Assembly: GCF_026241225.1 (NCBI RefSeq)
Contig: NZ_JAPFQP010000001.1
Coordinates: 62,001-126,000, forward strand
Reading direction: 5' to 3'
DNA from: Lentiprolixibacter aurantiacus
GTDB lineage: Bacteria > Bacteroidota > Bacteroidia > Flavobacteriales > Flavobacteriaceae
Length of the DNA stretch: 64,000 nucleotides
Shown here: one piece after another, positions 39,801 to 47,983 of the stretch
Position numbering within the stretch: the stretch's first letter is position 1
How the letters are laid out: every line of letters begins with the position of its first letter
Notes under the pieces: model-generated
Database searches by the model: none
What the model saw: only the letters and a program-made list of their open reading frames with translations
Told to the model about the DNA's origin: nothing
Program-made: the position numbers and the translations under genes

Positions 39801-40017
39801 TTATGGTATTCGGATCAATAACAGGCTGGCCTTCCTCATGGCCGACTCACAGCGGGGGGATTATCCACCAACCGATCAGGCCAAAGAATTTTTTGTGGAA
39901 GTGAAAAACGAACTAGGAACTGAAATGAAGGCACTGGGTCGTCTTATGATAACCTATGTAAATCAAATAAATAAACTGGTTGATGAAAATCAGATTAAAA
40001 TGATTTCATTTAACTAA
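36877..40017 (+). CDS. Secreted Asp-box/VPS10-like beta-propeller protein
   Basis: A 1046-residue protein with signal (about 1-24, QENQAQ) and about ten Asp-box motifs of the form S/T-x-D-x-G-x-x-W (KTEDAGSTW, KSMDAGKSWE, RSVDGGKNWE, QSTDGGDTW, RSDDGGSTW, VSFDDGASW). These make one or two beta-propellers (about 40-750), followed by a beta-sandwich and a coiled C-terminal region (about 890-1040). Related proteins in Bacteroidota are annotated as glycosyl hydrolase or sortilin-like, but no catalytic residues of either are visible. It is possibly a large binding or peptide-processing surface protein. Start at ATG 36877, which begins a clear signal. A TATTTTAG box lies 22 bases upstream. It converges on the LVIVD gene. 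Confidence 0.8.
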   Translation: MKAIYLFLLGLLLSFPVQENQAQRRRQKQEATSFDQNLYEGISWRLVGPYRGGRAGTVSGVLDNPNLYYMGTAGGGVWKTEDAGSTWSCISDGYFGGSIGAIAVSESDPNVIYVGEGEQTLRGNVSSGHGLWKSMDAGKSWEFIGLEGSEHISRIRIHPQNPDIVYVGAIGNLWVPNKTRGVYRSVDGGKNWEQILYVSDKAGAGDLILDPNNPRIIYASTWQMKRNGYRMDSGGPDSKLFQSTDGGDTWTDISKRSGLPDGPWGIVGIAVSPLNSNRIWTIIEAAEGGVFRSDDGGSTWKKVNEGRALRQRAWYYSRIYADTQNEDKVYVMNVSYGVSTDGGKTFTLKNAPHGDHHDLWIDPSNNNRMIIADDGGAQISNDGGNNWSTYYNQPTAQFYRVTTDNHFPYRIYGAQQDNSTLRILHRTSGGSITERDWEPSAGGESAHLAPDPNNPDIVYGGTYKGYMMRMDHDIGQTRSVNVWPDNPAGSGAEVMKYRFNWNFPVLFSMHNPKRLYAGSNFLHATENEGQSWKLISPDLTRGIPETIKSSGGPITQDNTGAEFYSNLFAIAESPQEPGVIWTGSDDGLIHITRNNGETWEDITPPSGMSPKLNMINCIDPSPFKKGTAYVAATSYKFGDYTPYLYKTTDYGKSWTLITDGIPKNHYTRAIRTDKVREGLLYAGTEWGMYVSFDDGASWKPFQLNLPVTSIRDLHVRDNDLIAATHGRSFWMIDDLTPLQQLSPEMNQQEVILFKPDKAYRMQQSGRGRANTKLEGTNHPNGAIFHYYIRDLKETDTVMLEIKEADGTIIQRYSNKAEEDKYNPHAIKALKVKKGGNRFVWNMRYPGFRAFEGMVLYSSPNVGPKAVPGTYKVSLSYNGEVSQQSFQIVKDPRQSNTPEDYKEQFDFLIKVRNEVSRANEAIVRIRKIKKDLEYLKQKADDKPEVLELVNRFESELSQVENNIHMTRNQSRQDPLNYGIRINNRLAFLMADSQRGDYPPTDQAKEFFVEVKNELGTEMKALGRLMITYVNQINKLVDENQIKMISFN

Positions 40018-40018
40018 T

Positions 40019-41260
40019 TCAAAGCGCAAGGGTGCTCAATAAGCTAATCCCATCCTGGTTGTACTGATACTGATAAAGCACATCATCACCAACCATAAGA
40101 AGTTGATTTTGCATGGGTATTACATCAAAGGTCACCACATCCTGGAAATGATCAAGCATCTGCAGGTTGTGTATATCTGTTTTATCGTAAACCTTCAAAC
40201 CACTGTCTCCATCGCAGACAAATAGTTTTTCATCCTTGACCCCAAGACCGTAAGGCCCATCCATTGGGTAACTAACCGCGAGTTCAGGACTGGAGATATT
40301 GGAAATATCAACGATAAACAAACCGCTCTCCGTTGCCCCGCAATTATTACCGCCCCTCAACGTAACATAAGCATAGTCTCCGTCCACCACAACGGGGTCG
40401 CATGCAGTACCGTGCTGGAATTCTGATACAAATTCCGGGGTGGCCGGCACGGTGATATCGTAAATGTACATGCCGCGCATACTGCCGAGGAACAGGTGTT
40501 CCCCATTGTAGAATATGGTTTCTATATCGAAGCCTGCATAAACATCATCAAGATCCGCAGGGTTATCCATATCACTGATATCAAATACGTTAATATTGTG
40601 ACTATCCACAGCGTAGAGGTAATCCCCGACTATTTTGAAGCGCGCCAGAGAACCACCCTGCCCAACATTGCCGGCATCCATAGCTTCTGCCATAAGTATG
40701 TCTACCTGACCCCAGCGGCTTTCGTATTCTGAAATGAGCCTGCGCTCAGTTACCAATTCCCAGCCTACGAGAATATCTGTTCCATAATTCAGGTTCTCAT
40801 ACTCAAAAATATCCGCTTCCAGGGGCCACATGATATTATCCCGGAGTACATTTTCCAATCGCCTGACTATTTGAATATTGTTGATGTCGGATATATCGAA
40901 CACCATAAGGTCAGTAATACTGTCTGCATACAGGTAATTGTCCTTTACTGAAATATCAACATTCCCGGCGATCTTAATAAAGGATATTTTGCGGGGGTCA
41001 GCAGGGTTACTGTTATCTATTACATGAACCCCCTTGTATTTGTCATTGACAAATATGTAATCATTATAGGCATAAATCTTTCCGGATTCTTCCACAGGCA
41101 CAGGAGCAATGATATCCACACTGTTTTTAAATTCCTCCAGGCTCATGACCAGGGGGCGGGCCACCAGATAATCGTCATAAAGGTCATCGTTATTTTTCTC
41201 GCAGGAAACAGTTGTGAGAATCAGGAAGAGGCCATAAAGAGGGTAGATCACATTTTTCAT
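40019..41260 (-). CDS. LVIVD-repeat beta-propeller lipoprotein
   Basis: A 413-residue lipoprotein (MKNVIYPLYGLFLILTTVSC, Cys 20) with LVIVD-type repeats: YIFVNDKYKGVHVIDNSNPADP, LYADSITDLMVFDISDINN, LYAVDSHNINVFDISDMDNP, LFLGSMRGMYIYDITVPATP, GLFIVDISNISSP and KLFVCDGDSGLKVYDKTDIHN. Each is a blade; together they form a propeller. The family is common on Bacteroidota surfaces; its function is unknown. It converges with the Asp-box gene with one base between, and its upstream side holds the first 61-bp repeat. Confidence 0.85.
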   Translation of the reverse strand: MKNVIYPLYGLFLILTTVSCEKNNDDLYDDYLVARPLVMSLEEFKNSVDIIAPVPVEESGKIYAYNDYIFVNDKYKGVHVIDNSNPADPRKISFIKIAGNVDISVKDNYLYADSITDLMVFDISDINNIQIVRRLENVLRDNIMWPLEADIFEYENLNYGTDILVGWELVTERRLISEYESRWGQVDILMAEAMDAGNVGQGGSLARFKIVGDYLYAVDSHNINVFDISDMDNPADLDDVYAGFDIETIFYNGEHLFLGSMRGMYIYDITVPATPEFVSEFQHGTACDPVVVDGDYAYVTLRGGNNCGATESGLFIVDISNISSPELAVSYPMDGPYGLGVKDEKLFVCDGDSGLKVYDKTDIHNLQMLDHFQDVVTFDVIPMQNQLLMVGDDVLYQYQYNQDGISLLSTLAL

Positions 41261-41295
41261 AGCTTGTTAATTATTAATTAGAGGTTGTATGTAAT

Positions 41296-41356
41296 AGATA
41301 CAAGCCGAACAGGCGCGTTGCGTAAGAATTGGTAATTATTTAACTGTCAAATTGTC
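41296..41356 (+). repeat. 61-bp direct repeat, copy 1 (left flank of insert)
   Basis: Matches 43288-43348 at 60 of 61 bases; the only difference is A at 41311 versus G at 43303. It begins AGATACAAGCCGAAC and ends CTGTCAAATTGTC. The 8 bases TTAATTAG occur just before both copies (41274-41281 and 43277-43284), with 11 fewer bases between in copy 2, so homology extends a little further with an indel. Confidence 0.95.
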
Positions 41357-41557
41357 CGAAGATCTTGAGAAACTTGAACTTCGCTGCCCGTTCATAAGAA
41401 TAAGACTGTTAATACACGGAAAAATCTATTGATGAATCGGCAATGGAGAAGTCCTCCATTATTGAACTTATCATCAAATAATACTCCTAAATCGATATAT
41501 ATATATTAAACTTGTGAATCAAATTTTCAAATACCCTTATTTTGGGTATACTGCGAT

Positions 41558-41565
41558 TACTTTAG
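41558..41565 (+). promoter_or_regulatory. Possible promoter of the inserted gene
   Basis: TACTTTAG, one mismatch from TAnnTTTG, 44 bases before the ATG. No convincing -33 box at the usual spacing. Confidence 0.3.
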
Positions 41566-41609
41566 GCTAACTATAACCTTCTAATTCTTAGATAAGTAAA
41601 AATAGATTT

Positions 41610-43262
41610 ATGTTAAAGATTGGAATTTTAATAAGAGATTTTGAATCATTAAGAAATTATGAATTAAGAATAATTAATAACATAATTGATGATGAAAATT
41701 TAAAACTTTCATTGTTGATTAAAGACGGAAGAAAAAATGTCAAAAATTCACACTCTAAAAAAAATATTTTATTGAAAATATTAAGTTCAATAAGCTTGAT
41801 AGGTAAAGCCCTATTTGATTTTCAATGTAAAATTGAAAACAGATTATATCCAGAAAAAGTAACTGTCAATAAAGAGGAAATAATTAATCATCTCCATAAA
41901 ATTCCTTGTGTGAATTTAAATCCGAAAAGAACAGGATTTTTTGATGTTTTTAGCATTAAGGATAGTGAAATGATTAGAGAACATAACCTTGACATCATTC
42001 TCCAACATGAATTTAATAATATTAGAGGGAACATTTTAGAATCTTCAAAATATGGTATTTGGTCATTTCATTATGAAGATAAACCCATAAATAGCGGAGT
42101 ACCGGCAGGATTTTGGGAAATAATATTAAAAAAACCCAGTGTTGGAATTACTCTTCAAAAATTAACATCAGAACGTGATGGTGAATTAATAATTGATAAA
42201 ACAAATTCAAATAAAACAAGGTCCTTTGTTTTAACGAATAGAAAGATTCTCGAAGATTCCGTGTCACTTTTGTTTAAAAACTTGAAAAAATTAAAAAATG
42301 GAGATTATTCTCCTGCTAAATCAAAAACATACAACAATCCTATTTTCAAATCGCCTGATTTAAATAATACTGTTAAATATATTTTTGGTTTTTACTTCGA
42401 AATATTAATGCGGCAGATTAGAAAAATTGAAAAAAAGATATTTAATGTTCGATATAGTTGCTGGACATTGTTTATAGGAAAAGGAGTTTTTATAGAATCT
42501 ACCTTATTCGGATTAAAGCCCGTCAATCTGCCCAAAAATGAATTTTGGGCAGATCCGTTTTTATTCGAATATAAATATAATCATTATGTTTTTTTTGAAA
42601 ATTATTCCTATCTAAGTGGAAAAGGTAAAATATCATGTGGTAGAATAGAAAAAGATACAGTGGTAGAAATTTGCGATGTACTAGATTTAGATTACCATTT
42701 ATCCTATCCATTCATCTGTAAAGAAAATGGGGAAATATATCTAATACCAGATACACACGAGAACAAAAGATTGGAAGTTTATAAATGCATTGAATTCCCA
42801 AATAATTGGGAATTATTTTCTACAGCATTTGAAGGTGAAATTGTTTTTGATGCTCATTTTTATCAAGATAATAAAAATCAAAAATGGCTTTTTATTAATA
42901 AAAGTTCAGAAACTACAAGTTTTGATAATGAGTTATATGTTTACCGAGTTGACTCTTTGAAATTGGAAAAGATTGAAGAACATAAACAAAATCCTGTCAT
43001 AATTAATTCTAAATCTGCGCGAAACGGAGGTTCAATTTTTAAATTCGAAAATGAGTTTTTCCGACCTTCACAATATAACGCCGATGGAATTTATGGTAGA
43101 GGTCTAAACATTAATAAAATTACAAAACTATCGCTTGAAGAGTATGAAGAAGAGAATATCCTTAGAGTAATGCCAAATTTTCATAAAGGTCTCATTGGAA
43201 CTCACCATTTACATCAAACTGAGGATTTATTTGTTATAGATGCATGTTTTCGGAAAAAATAA
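41610..43262 (+). CDS. Formyltransferase-like/GINT1-like sugar-transfer protein, AT-rich insert
   Basis: A 550-residue protein with no signal. The N-terminal third (MLKIGILIRDFESLRNYELR; DIILQHEFNNIRGNIL; KYGIWSFHYEDKPINSGVPAGFWEIILKKPSVG) resembles formyltransferase N-terminal domains, as seen in hybrid sugar-modifying enzymes. The C-terminal half (about 305-550), with LPKNEFWADPFLFEYKYNHYVFFENY, GEIYLIPDTHENKRLEVYKC, SARNGGSIFKFENEFFRPSQ and HHLHQTEDLFVIDACF, resembles the glucosamine inositolphosphorylceramide transferase 1 N-terminal domain, a five-blade propeller related to GH43. Such proteins normally sit in polysaccharide clusters; here it is alone. Two lines counted by hand gave 15% and 18% G+C against about 42% in miaB. 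It lies between 61-bp direct repeats. The formyl donor site cannot be confirmed by eye. Confidence 0.65.
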   Translation: MLKIGILIRDFESLRNYELRIINNIIDDENLKLSLLIKDGRKNVKNSHSKKNILLKILSSISLIGKALFDFQCKIENRLYPEKVTVNKEEIINHLHKIPCVNLNPKRTGFFDVFSIKDSEMIREHNLDIILQHEFNNIRGNILESSKYGIWSFHYEDKPINSGVPAGFWEIILKKPSVGITLQKLTSERDGELIIDKTNSNKTRSFVLTNRKILEDSVSLLFKNLKKLKNGDYSPAKSKTYNNPIFKSPDLNNTVKYIFGFYFEILMRQIRKIEKKIFNVRYSCWTLFIGKGVFIESTLFGLKPVNLPKNEFWADPFLFEYKYNHYVFFENYSYLSGKGKISCGRIEKDTVVEICDVLDLDYHLSYPFICKENGEIYLIPDTHENKRLEVYKCIEFPNNWELFSTAFEGEIVFDAHFYQDNKNQKWLFINKSSETTSFDNELYVYRVDSLKLEKIEEHKQNPVIINSKSARNGGSIFKFENEFFRPSQYNADGIYGRGLNINKITKLSLEEYEEENILRVMPNFHKGLIGTHHLHQTEDLFVIDACFRKK

Positions 43263-43287
43263 AATCAACCTTCTTTTTAATTAGAAA

Positions 43288-43348
43288 AGATACAAGCCGA
43301 ACGGGCGCGTTGCGTAAGAATTGGTAATTATTTAACTGTCAAATTGTC
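43288..43348 (+). repeat. 61-bp direct repeat, copy 2 (right flank of insert)
   Basis: Second copy; see 41296. It ends at the -33 region of the miaB promoter, so this copy is probably the original and copy 1 the duplicate, or the insert arrived carrying one copy. Confidence 0.95.
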
Positions 43349-43375
43349 ATAAATTTGGTATATATCTTATCTTTG
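43343..43375 (+). promoter_or_regulatory. Probable miaB operon promoter
   Basis: ATTG (43343-43346), a 21-base spacer, then TATCTTTG (43368-43375), a perfect TAnnTTTG box, 34 bases before the ATG. The -33 element is inside the 61-bp repeat, the -7 box is outside it. TGTCA occurs twice just here (TGTCAAATTGTCA). Confidence 0.6.
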
Positions 43376-43409
43376 CAGCCTGCCTAAAAGCAGATGACAG
43401 TATATATTT

Positions 43410-44852
43410 ATGGAGAAGGTAATTGATGAATCTGTTCAGGGAAAGGCCCTGCTTATTGAGCCCAACAAGGCTAATGCCCGTAAGTTGTACATCGAAAGTT
43501 ACGGTTGTCAGATGAACTTTTCTGACAGCGAGATAGTAGCTTCCATCCTTACGGGAGCGGGCTACAATACCACCGACCAATTGGAGGAGGCAGACCTGGT
43601 CCTCGTAAATACCTGTTCCATACGCGAAAAAGCCGAACTCACGGTAAGGAAGAGACTGGAGAAATTCAACGCTGAAAAAAAATCACGTCCGCATCTCAAA
43701 GTAGGAGTTCTGGGCTGTATGGCCGAACGACTTAAAAGCAAATTGCTGGAGGAAGAGAAAATAGTGGATATGGTGGTAGGGCCCGATGCCTACAAAGACC
43801 TGCCCAACCTGCTGAAGGAGGTTGATGAAGGCAGAAACGCGGTCAATGTTATCCTTTCCAAAGAAGAGACCTACGGGGATATAGCTCCGGTTCGACTGAA
43901 TTCAAATGGCGTAACTGCTTTTGTATCCATTACCCGGGGTTGCGACAATATGTGCACTTTTTGCGTTGTGCCCTTTACTCGTGGGCGAGAGCGAAGCAGG
44001 GATCCGTATTCCATTGTGGAAGAAATAAACCAGCTTTGGGATAAAGGATTTAAAGAGGTTACACTGCTGGGGCAGAATGTTGACAGCTACCTATGGTATG
44101 GTGGTGGATTGAAGAAGGATTTTGAAAAAGCCTCAGAAATGCAGAAAGCAACTGCCGTAAATTTTGCAGGCCTGCTCAAAATGGTTGCGGAAGCCCAGCC
44201 CGGTATGCGTATTCGTTTTTCCACCTCCAACCCTCAGGACATGACGGTGGAGGTTATCGAAACCATGGCCAGGTACGAGAATATTTGCAACTATATCCAT
44301 TTGCCCGTACAAAGCGGAAGCGATCGAATCCTGAAGAAAATGAATCGCCTGCACACCCGGGAGGAATACTTTGAACTCATAGATAACATAAAACGCCTGA
44401 TCCCAGATTGCGGTATCAGCCAGGACATGATTGCAGGATTCCCTACGGAAACCGAAGAAGACCACCAGGACACCCTTAGTCTGATGGAGTATGTGAAATA
44501 CGATTTTGGCTTTATGTTCGCCTATTCGGAAAGGCCCGGAACCCTGGCGGCCCGTAAATTGGAGGATGACATTCCCATGGAAACGAAAAAAAGGCGCCTC
44601 AGGGAGATCATTGAACTGCAGCAGAAACACAGCCTGTATCGTAACCAGCAACACCTGGGCAGGGTTGAGGAAGTATTGATAGAGGGGAATTCAAAAAAAT
44701 CTGAAGAACACTGGATGGGCAGGAATACCCAGAACACCGTGGTAGTCTTCCCCAAGGAGAACTACAAAGTTGGCGATTTTGTGAACGTAAGGATAAGCGA
44801 CTGCACATCTGCAACACTAATTGGGGAAGCCGTAGGATATTCAAAAGACTAG
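43410..44852 (+). CDS. miaB: tRNA-2-methylthio-N6-dimethylallyladenosine synthase
   Basis: A 480-residue radical-SAM methylthiotransferase that modifies A37 of tRNAs reading UNN codons. The N-terminal UPF0004 domain holds [13 protein letters not shown] (Cys 33), [10 protein letters not shown] and LGCMAERLK for one Fe-S cluster; CDNMCTFC (Cys 178, 182, 185) binds the SAM cluster; a TRAM domain is at the end ([20 protein letters not shown] onward). First gene of a five-gene run. Confidence 0.96.
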   Translation: MEKVIDESVQGKALLIEPNKANARKLYIESYGCQMNFSDSEIVASILTGAGYNTTDQLEEADLVLVNTCSIREKAELTVRKRLEKFNAEKKSRPHLKVGVLGCMAERLKSKLLEEEKIVDMVVGPDAYKDLPNLLKEVDEGRNAVNVILSKEETYGDIAPVRLNSNGVTAFVSITRGCDNMCTFCVVPFTRGRERSRDPYSIVEEINQLWDKGFKEVTLLGQNVDSYLWYGGGLKKDFEKASEMQKATAVNFAGLLKMVAEAQPGMRIRFSTSNPQDMTVEVIETMARYENICNYIHLPVQSGSDRILKKMNRLHTREEYFELIDNIKRLIPDCGISQDMIAGFPTETEEDHQDTLSLMEYVKYDFGFMFAYSERPGTLAARKLEDDIPMETKKRRLREIIELQQKHSLYRNQQHLGRVEEVLIEGNSKKSEEHWMGRNTQNTVVVFPKENYKVGDFVNVRISDCTSATLIGEAVGYSKD

Positions 44853-44854
44853 AC

Positions 44855-46117
44855 ATGGAGAATCTGCAGGCAATAAAACAACGTTTTGGTATCATTGGCA
44901 ACAATGAAAAGCTAAACCGGGCATTGGAAAAAGCCATACAGGTAGCCCCTACAGATATTTCTGTCCTGGTCACTGGTGAGAGTGGCGTGGGTAAAGAAGC
45001 AGTTCCTAAAATTATACACTCCCTCTCACACCGAAAGCACGCGAAATACATTGCAGTTAACTGTGGCGCCATTCCGGAAGGGACCATAGACAGTGAATTA
45101 TTTGGTCACGAAAAAGGTGCCTTTACCGGGGCCACCCAAACACGTAGTGGTTACTTTGAAGTGGCCGACGGTGGCACTATATTTCTCGATGAAGTTGGTG
45201 AACTTCCGCTCACCACACAGGTACGCCTTCTGAGGGTGCTGGAAAACGGTGAGTTCCTGAAAGTGGGTTCGTCCAATGTTCAAAAAACCAATGTACGCAT
45301 AGTGGCAGCCACCAACATGAATATGCTGGAAGCCATCAAGAAAGGGAAGTTCCGGGAAGACCTCTACTACCGCCTGAGTACCGTGGAAATAAACATTCCA
45401 CCGCTAAGGGAACGGCAGGAAGACATATACCTTCTGTTCCGGAAATTTGCTTCAGATTTTGGCCAAAAATACAAGATGCCTACTGTAAGGCTGGAAGACG
45501 ATGCCGTACAGTTATTGATAAAGTACAGATGGCCCGGAAATATCCGTCAGCTGCGCAATGTGGCCGAGCAGATATCGGTATTGGAAAAAAGCAGGAATAT
45601 TTCCCTGTCTGCCCTGAATAGTTATCTGCCCAATGCAAATGATTCGAATTTGCCTGCGGTGATTAGCCCTAAGAAAAGTGAGGGTGATTTCAGCAACGAG
45701 CGTGAAATTTTATACAAGGTGCTCTTCGACATGAAGTCTGACCTGAACGACCTGAAGCAACTCACTCTGGAGTTGCTGAATAGTAGCGACCTCTCCAAAG
45801 TACAGGAAGAACACGGACCGCTGATCGAGAAAATCTACGGGGATAATGGAGAAACATTGCAGGAGGAAAGAAGTTCAGTAGAACTCCTGCCAATGCCTGA
45901 AAAAGGTAACCACGCACCAGTAAACACCCCTCATGAAGACAAGTACGACTTTGCCGAGGAGATTGAAGAAGAGGAAACCCTATCTTTACAGGAAAAGGAG
46001 ATCGAGCTGATCAAAAAGTCCCTGGAACGGAACATGGGAAAAAGAAAGGCAGCGGCAGCAGAGCTCGGTATATCTGAAAGAACCCTTTACAGAAAAATCA
46101 AACAATACGACCTCTAA
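44855..46117 (+). CDS. Sigma54-dependent transcriptional activator (AAA+, Fis HTH)
   Basis: A 420-residue activator: AAA+ domain with Walker A GESGVGKE (41-48), GAFTGA loop (88-93) contacting sigma54, and Walker B GGTIFLDEVGELP; then a low-complexity linker; then a Fis-type helix-turn-helix at the C-terminus (GKRKAAAAELGISERTLYRKI). There is no receiver or GAF domain, so activity must be controlled by another route. It starts 2 bases after miaB ends. The second Walker position is V where T is usual (GESGTGKE). Targets unknown. Confidence 0.92.
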   Translation: MENLQAIKQRFGIIGNNEKLNRALEKAIQVAPTDISVLVTGESGVGKEAVPKIIHSLSHRKHAKYIAVNCGAIPEGTIDSELFGHEKGAFTGATQTRSGYFEVADGGTIFLDEVGELPLTTQVRLLRVLENGEFLKVGSSNVQKTNVRIVAATNMNMLEAIKKGKFREDLYYRLSTVEINIPPLRERQEDIYLLFRKFASDFGQKYKMPTVRLEDDAVQLLIKYRWPGNIRQLRNVAEQISVLEKSRNISLSALNSYLPNANDSNLPAVISPKKSEGDFSNEREILYKVLFDMKSDLNDLKQLTLELLNSSDLSKVQEEHGPLIEKIYGDNGETLQEERSSVELLPMPEKGNHAPVNTPHEDKYDFAEEIEEEETLSLQEKEIELIKKSLERNMGKRKAAAAELGISERTLYRKIKQYDL

Positions 46118-46119
46118 GG

Positions 46120-46665
46120 ATGCACAGGAAATCTCAATATCAAAAAGTTCAAAGGCTCCGGAGCCTTTGGATACTGGCTATTCCTTTATTCTTTGTCCTG
46201 GCCTGCGGTGCGTACAATTTTACTGGTGGCGATGTGGGTAGCGCAACAACTTTCCAGGTCAATTATTTCCAGAATTACGCTACTCAGAGTCCAGGTTCCA
46301 TATTTGAGCCCGGACTGGACCGGGAATTTACCCTTTCGCTTCAGGATGTGATCCTGAACCAGACCAACCTGGACCTGGTTTCTTCCAATGGGGACCTTCT
46401 CTATGAAGGTGAAATTGTGGAGTACCGGATATCCCCAATGACGGCTACAGCCGAACAAAGGGCTGCGCAAAACCGGTTGACGATGAGCATCAATGTGCGC
46501 TTCTTCAATCGCACCAAGGACGATGCCGATTTCGAAAGGCGGTTTTCTTTCTTCTTTGATTTCGATGCCAATGCACAGTTGTCATCCGTTCGTGATGAGG
46601 CACATGAGGCGATTTTTGAACGAATTAACCAGGATATTTTCAACGAATCCCTGGCCAACTGGTAA
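46120..46665 (+). CDS. lptE: LptE-like LPS-assembly lipoprotein
   Basis: A 181-residue lipoprotein (membrane segment with LVFFVLACGAYNFTGGD; Cys 29) that resembles Bacteroidota LptE: TFQVNYFQNYATQSPGSIF, EFTLSLQDVILNQTNLDLV, SNGDLLYEGEIVEYRI and RFFDFDANAQ. In E. coli LptE plugs LptD and helps insert LPS. Sequence similarity to proteobacterial LptE is low, so the name rests on family pattern and on my recollection of gene order. Confidence 0.75.
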   Translation: MHRKSQYQKVQRLRSLWILAIPLFFVLACGAYNFTGGDVGSATTFQVNYFQNYATQSPGSIFEPGLDREFTLSLQDVILNQTNLDLVSSNGDLLYEGEIVEYRISPMTATAEQRAAQNRLTMSINVRFFNRTKDDADFERRFSFFFDFDANAQLSSVRDEAHEAIFERINQDIFNESLANW

Positions 46666-46671
46666 TCCGGA

Positions 46672-47586
46672 ATGAAGGTATCCGATTTTACATATTTGCT
46701 GCAAAACCCGGACCAGGTAATCCAGGAAAGTCAGACCCAGCAACTGGAAGAGATCCTCAAGGAATTTCCCTATTTCCAGGCAGCCAGGGCCCTGCACCTC
46801 AAAGGGCTGAAAACCCTGAACAGCTATAAATACAACAATGCGCTCAAGGTTGCAGCTGCCCATACTACTGATAGGGATATCCTTTTTGATTTTATCACTT
46901 CAGAAGAGTTCCTGCAGAACAAAATAGCCGATACGGTATCCGGAAAAACAGCACTGGCCGATGAAGAAATCGAGTCAGAAGAGGTGCTGCCCAACCTGGA
47001 CCGGAATACGGAACTCATCCCCGAAACCGAAGACCTTCCCCTGCCCAGATCTATCAGTGACGCAGAAGAAATATTGAATCCTGACCTTTTTGAATCCAGG
47101 GAAGAACCTTCAGATGAAGGTCTGACCCAGCAAAAGGAAGCCGAAGAAAGCCTGCAGCTTGGAAAACCCATCACTTTTACCCGGGATGAAAAGTATTCCT
47201 TCAGTGAATGGTTACAGCTTACCTCCCTGAAAGGGGTCCGAAAACAGGAAAGGGCCGAAACAAAGGATCAACCGTCCGACAAGGAATCAAAAGAAGAAAG
47301 CCTGGCTCGTAAGGAAAAATTTGAACTGATTGATAAATTCATTGAGGAAAACCCAAAGATTGGAGCCGTGGGTAATGCCGCTGAAGAAGTGGACATCAGT
47401 TCATCCACTAAAATGGATAAAAAGGCCCTGATGACAGAGACCCTGGCCCAGGTTTACCTGGAACAGAAAAAGTACAAAAAAGCCATACAGGCCTATAAAA
47501 TCTTAAGTTTGAAATATCCAGAAAAAAGTAGTTTCTTTGCAGACCGAATTAAAGCGGTGAAAAAATTGCAAAAAAATAAACCGTAA
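46672..47586 (+). CDS. Conserved flavobacterial TPR-like protein
   Basis: A 304-residue soluble protein. The N-terminal 80 residues (LLQNPDQVIQESQTQQLEEILKEFPYFQAARALH) are helical and conserved in this locus as I recall it; the middle is acidic and probably disordered; the C-terminus has one clear TPR (AQVYLEQKKYKKAIQAYKILSLKYPEKSSFF). Function unknown, perhaps in envelope assembly given lptE and secG neighbours. It begins 6 bases after lptE. Confidence 0.6.
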   Translation: MKVSDFTYLLQNPDQVIQESQTQQLEEILKEFPYFQAARALHLKGLKTLNSYKYNNALKVAAAHTTDRDILFDFITSEEFLQNKIADTVSGKTALADEEIESEEVLPNLDRNTELIPETEDLPLPRSISDAEEILNPDLFESREEPSDEGLTQQKEAEESLQLGKPITFTRDEKYSFSEWLQLTSLKGVRKQERAETKDQPSDKESKEESLARKEKFELIDKFIEENPKIGAVGNAAEEVDISSSTKMDKKALMTETLAQVYLEQKKYKKAIQAYKILSLKYPEKSSFFADRIKAVKKLQKNKP

Positions 47587-47590
47587 CCCT

Positions 47591-47959
47591 ATGAGTACGT
47601 TTACAATATTCCTAGTCCTGATCATTGCCGTATGCTTTCTGCTGGTTCTGGTGATCATGGTACAAAACCCTAAAGGAGGCGGACTGTCATCTTCATTCGG
47701 AGGTGGAGGAAATCAGATGATTGGAGGGGTCAAAAAGACCGGGGACTTCCTTGATAGAAGTACCTGGACGCTGGCCACACTGCTAATTGTGCTGATACTA
47801 CTTTCCAATGTAGCCCTGAAGGGGAATTTTGCCGAAGCTGAATCCAAACTACTGCAGGGGGATGACATGGAAACAACAGTGCCTGAAACGGTTCCCGAAG
47901 AAGTACCTGAAGAATTACCTGCAACTGAAGGAAGCAGCCCTGCAGATACCATTCAGTAG
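47591..47959 (+). CDS. secG: Preprotein translocase subunit SecG
   Basis: A 122-residue membrane protein: two helices (about 3-21 and 55-75), the loop QNPKGGGLSSSFGGGG and a DRSTWTLA segment that is the SecG signature. The C-terminal acidic tail (VPETVPEEVPEELP) is longer than in E. coli. It stabilises the SecYEG channel. Followed by a terminator, ending the miaB operon. Confidence 0.93.
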   Translation: MSTFTIFLVLIIAVCFLLVLVIMVQNPKGGGLSSSFGGGGNQMIGGVKKTGDFLDRSTWTLATLLIVLILLSNVALKGNFAEAESKLLQGDDMETTVPETVPEEVPEELPATEGSSPADTIQ

Positions 47960-47983
47960 GTATTTATGAAAATAACAGCTTAC

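Larger units (their letters stand above)
41261..41609. other. 349-bp gap holding repeat copy 1
   Basis: No gene is visible. It holds the first 61-bp repeat (41296-41356), an inverted repeat (ATACCC 41531-41536 with GGGTAT 41544-41549, 7-base loop) and a TACTTTAG box (41558-41565) 44 bases before the inserted gene, a plausible promoter. Base composition turns AT-rich after about 41450, so the insert probably begins within this gap. Confidence 0.6.

Noticed and set aside
41296-43348. Insertion sequence or integron cassette as the explanation of the island
   Set aside because: No transposase, terminal inverted repeats or attC-like hairpin is visible. Only direct repeats are seen, so I do not name a mobile element class.
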